64,000 nucleotides of DNA from Membranipora membranacea (Eukaryota > Bryozoa > Gymnolaemata > Cheilostomatida > Membraniporidae), in contig OU612069.1 in assembly GCA_914767715.1 (NCBI GenBank), positions 6,572,001 through 6,636,000 on the forward strand. Direction: 5' to 3'. Each line of letters starts with the position of its first letter. The stretch's first letter is position 1. The notes beneath the pieces were generated by a model that did no database searches, was not told the origin of the DNA, and saw only the letters and a program-made list of their open reading frames with translations. Of the stretch, positions 61,993 through 64,000 are shown piece after piece. The translations under genes were made by a program, and so were the position numbers.

Positions 61993-62309
61993 CTAAAAAG
62001 AGAATTCACATTATAATCAAATCTGACAGTGTTTATATTGCAAAAGATAAATTTACTTGTTTCTAATATTTAGGGATGAAACTCATTGACACAATTACAA
62101 ACAACATCAATACAGTACATGGTTGACTGTCGTGTGTGATGCCTACTAACTGAACTCACTAAGGGCTACCTAATCATCCAACGTCTAAAATCATGTGAGT
62201 TTTCTTGTTGCAAACTATAGTTCCCTAGTTGATCCGCAATACCAAACACAGTGTTAGCAGCATCGAACTGCTAATGGTCCTGTTAATATGAGTAAACATT
62301 TATGCTCAC

Positions 62310-62352
62310 CCGCTGTCCAGGTTTGTCCATCTTTTTTTGCCCTTGCCATCAT
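62310..62352 (-). CDS. Myb/SANT-like protein, exon 1
   Basis: From ATG at 62350-62352 the frame reads MMARAKKDGQTWTA and leaves one G before GTGAGC. With the AT that opens exon 2 this makes Asp, giving WTADEQALIELW, the expected first helix. Total protein 122 residues, a complete short frame; intron 317 bp. A TTTTCATTTCTAG just before CTCATGATGG could be an acceptor of a 5' intron; the second ATG (62347) is an equally good start. Confidence 0.7.
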
Positions 62353-62736
62353 GAGCTAGAAATGAAAATATCGACTAGTAGCATAAAACTTGTGTCATTT
62401 GGAAGCAACAGTTTGTACCAGCTATCAAATTCACATGTTGGGCATGAGGCATTATATCAACTCGCTATGAAACCGGAACTCAAGATCTATGTCAATAGAC
62501 GCTTTGTATGATCATGAGGGAATGAGGGTTTTTTTTGTCATTAAACGAGGTGAGGCAGGGATCAAATCTAATGCGTTGGTACAGAAATAGAGAGCTGACA
62601 CTGATTCAATATTTACCATATTCCTACCTCATAGCACATTTAACCCGAGCTGTTCTCTCTTGGCCTTTATAACCATGTAACCCATGATAGATGCATATGG
62701 ACATGATAGACTTGATATATATTTATTTTTACTTAC

Positions 62737-62781
62737 CAGTAGCCGAAACTTCAGGAGAGGCAGGTACATCATCTGACTTTC
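62737..62781 (-). CDS. 45-bp exon cassette, copy A
   Basis: Acceptor CTTGTTCACATAG, donor GCTACTG|GTAAGT. It encodes KSDDVPASPEVSAT between split Gly codons; both borders are phase 1, so the 15-codon cassette can be skipped or repeated without a frameshift. Composition (Ser, Asp, Pro) suggests a disordered linker. Confidence 0.6.
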
Positions 62782-63212
62782 CTATGTGAACAAGAAATCA
62801 GAAGTCATTGAACAGCGAAAGTTATAGGTAAGTAAACATTTTATTTCTCTTGGGTGAACCTAATGGTCGCATTACTATCCATTCTCTTGGCCTTTATAAA
62901 CATTTAATCAAACAAAATATATGGCTCAAAAAATGGTGTACCAGATTCTTACAGTGCAAAATTTTTGTTTTTTGGTACCGGCTAACAAATTCATGCGGCG
63001 GCATTATAATGAATGTTTAATTCATACAGATTTTTATATTTTGGCCATTATATAAGATATACTGCCTGAATACAAGCTGTAGCAGGAAAAAAATTATTTG
63101 TGGTGAGGCTGTATACTGACTCTCGTGATCCTGACTGGGCATGTAGATTTATTGGTGAGGCTAAGTTTTTTGCATGACAATGACAGACTTGGATGTACTT
63201 ATTTTTACTTTC

Positions 63213-63257
63213 CAGTAGCCGAATCTTCAGGAGAGGCAGTTACGTCATCTGACTTTC
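63213..63257 (-). pseudogene. 45-bp exon cassette, copy B with dead donor
   Basis: Same acceptor and length as copy A, encoding KSDDVTASPEDSAT, but the donor is GCTACTG|GAAAGT: the obligatory GT is now GA. The flanking intron bases are duplicated too (about 476-bp period). Confidence 0.6.
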
Positions 63258-63659
63258 CTATGTGAACAAGAAATCAGAAGTCATCAAACAGTGCAAACTA
63301 TAGGTATGCGTTTCTGGTCTAGAACAAATTTGGTTATTTCATAGCAAATAGGAAATTCACAGTCAGTCACCATTCACAGTGGAATCTCATAAATAATAGA
63401 AAATAATAAGTCCAACACATCACCATTATACGAGAATATTTTCTACATCAGCATTATAGGTTCCTTGTTCCTGTGACAGTGCTTGATCGCCATATAAGAT
63501 TGGTTCGACACTTTGATATTTGTTATGCAAAGTTGTATTCCTCAAACAGAGCTTCATTAAACCCGCTAGCCTTATGTCACTTGTCTCAGGAACAGGTTAT
63601 ATCAGGTAAAATAATTTAACATGCCAATGTTTCATTGTTGATTTGTTTTCAGCACCTAC

Positions 63660-63761
63660 CTGAAGCTATATCAGTTGAGATGTTCTTGAGGAATACTTCA
63701 ACACGTGATGTTGACTCTGTGGGAGGTTTGACAGCATCCAGTGATAATCCTTCTACGATGC
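63660..63761 (-). CDS. 102-bp exon upstream of the cassettes, unknown gene
   Basis: Acceptor CATTTTGCAG, donor GCTTCAG|GTAGGT. It reads IVEGLSLDAVKPPTESTSRV then EVFLKNISTDIAS, entering with two bases and leaving one, which fits cassette A or B (Gly across the junction). The gene continues to the right of the window. No domain recognised. Confidence 0.55.
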
Positions 63762-64000
63762 CTGCAAAATGAACGGCACCCGATGTCTATATGAGCGGTA
63801 AGTGATACCCGTTGGTCACAGTCTCAAGTCTCAAGAGCATGGCAAATAAGTCTTCATTTGGTCAGAAACCCTGAAGACTTAAGTCCGGTCTTAAAACTTG
63901 AGAACAAATTACCTGACTCAGTCTGAATGCATTAGCAGGCTTGAGATTATGTATTATGACAAAGTGATATCAAGTCCCTTAATGCAAAACTTACTTTCGT

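Overview
The window is eukaryotic, AT-rich, intron-bearing genomic DNA, most likely from a marine invertebrate animal. No operons, Shine-Dalgarno sites or long bacterial-type ORFs are present. What is present are short exons with GT/AG borders, very large introns, LINE debris, DNA transposons and tandem duplications. The leucine-rich-repeat (LRR) gene with 47-codon modular exons and the degenerate piggyBac and hAT elements would suit an invertebrate deuterostome or a lophotrochozoan; I cannot name a species. Every call was made by reading codons and splice borders by eye.

Layout. 1-20.96 kb: a tandem array of about 4.5-5.0-kb monomers (five partial copies, one interrupted at 7.9-12.1 kb). Each carries a G-run, and several a decayed LINE 3' end. 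3.65-35.60 kb, minus strand: an LRR gene seen as four phase-compatible exons (35.5, 35.1, 29.9 and 3.7 kb), running out past the left edge. Its 26-kb intron holds most of the array, a multi-exon piggyBac transposase relic with an RGG-rich exon (21.6-25.1 kb) and several reverse-transcriptase fragments. 36.9-42.2 kb: tandem units of roughly 1 kb carrying one open and four decayed copies of a minus-strand exon, plus a repeat headed by a U2 snRNA-like 5' end. 43.4-44.1 kb: a long inverted repeat with arms of about 325 bp. 48.3-49.5 kb, minus: two consecutive exons of phosphopantothenoylcysteine decarboxylase (PPCDC), with a frameshifting gap and altered active-site motifs. 50.5 kb: a 31-bp tandem repeat whose unit is itself a hairpin. 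51.23-56.54 kb: a 5.3-kb element bounded by long inverted repeats built of GAAAATGACC-type subrepeats, with a tRNA-like SINE head and a 746-bp hAT-like element (8-bp target duplication) nested inside. 57.9-61.2 kb, plus: candidate small exons of an unrecognised cysteine-containing gene. 61.7-62.35 kb, minus: a compact two-exon Myb/SANT-like (trihelix) gene. 62.7-63.8 kb, minus: three exons, including a duplicated 45-bp cassette, of an unrecognised gene.

The genes do not appear to form a pathway. The common theme is repeated local duplication of exon-intron segments followed by decay of the extra copies, together with nested transposon insertion into large introns.
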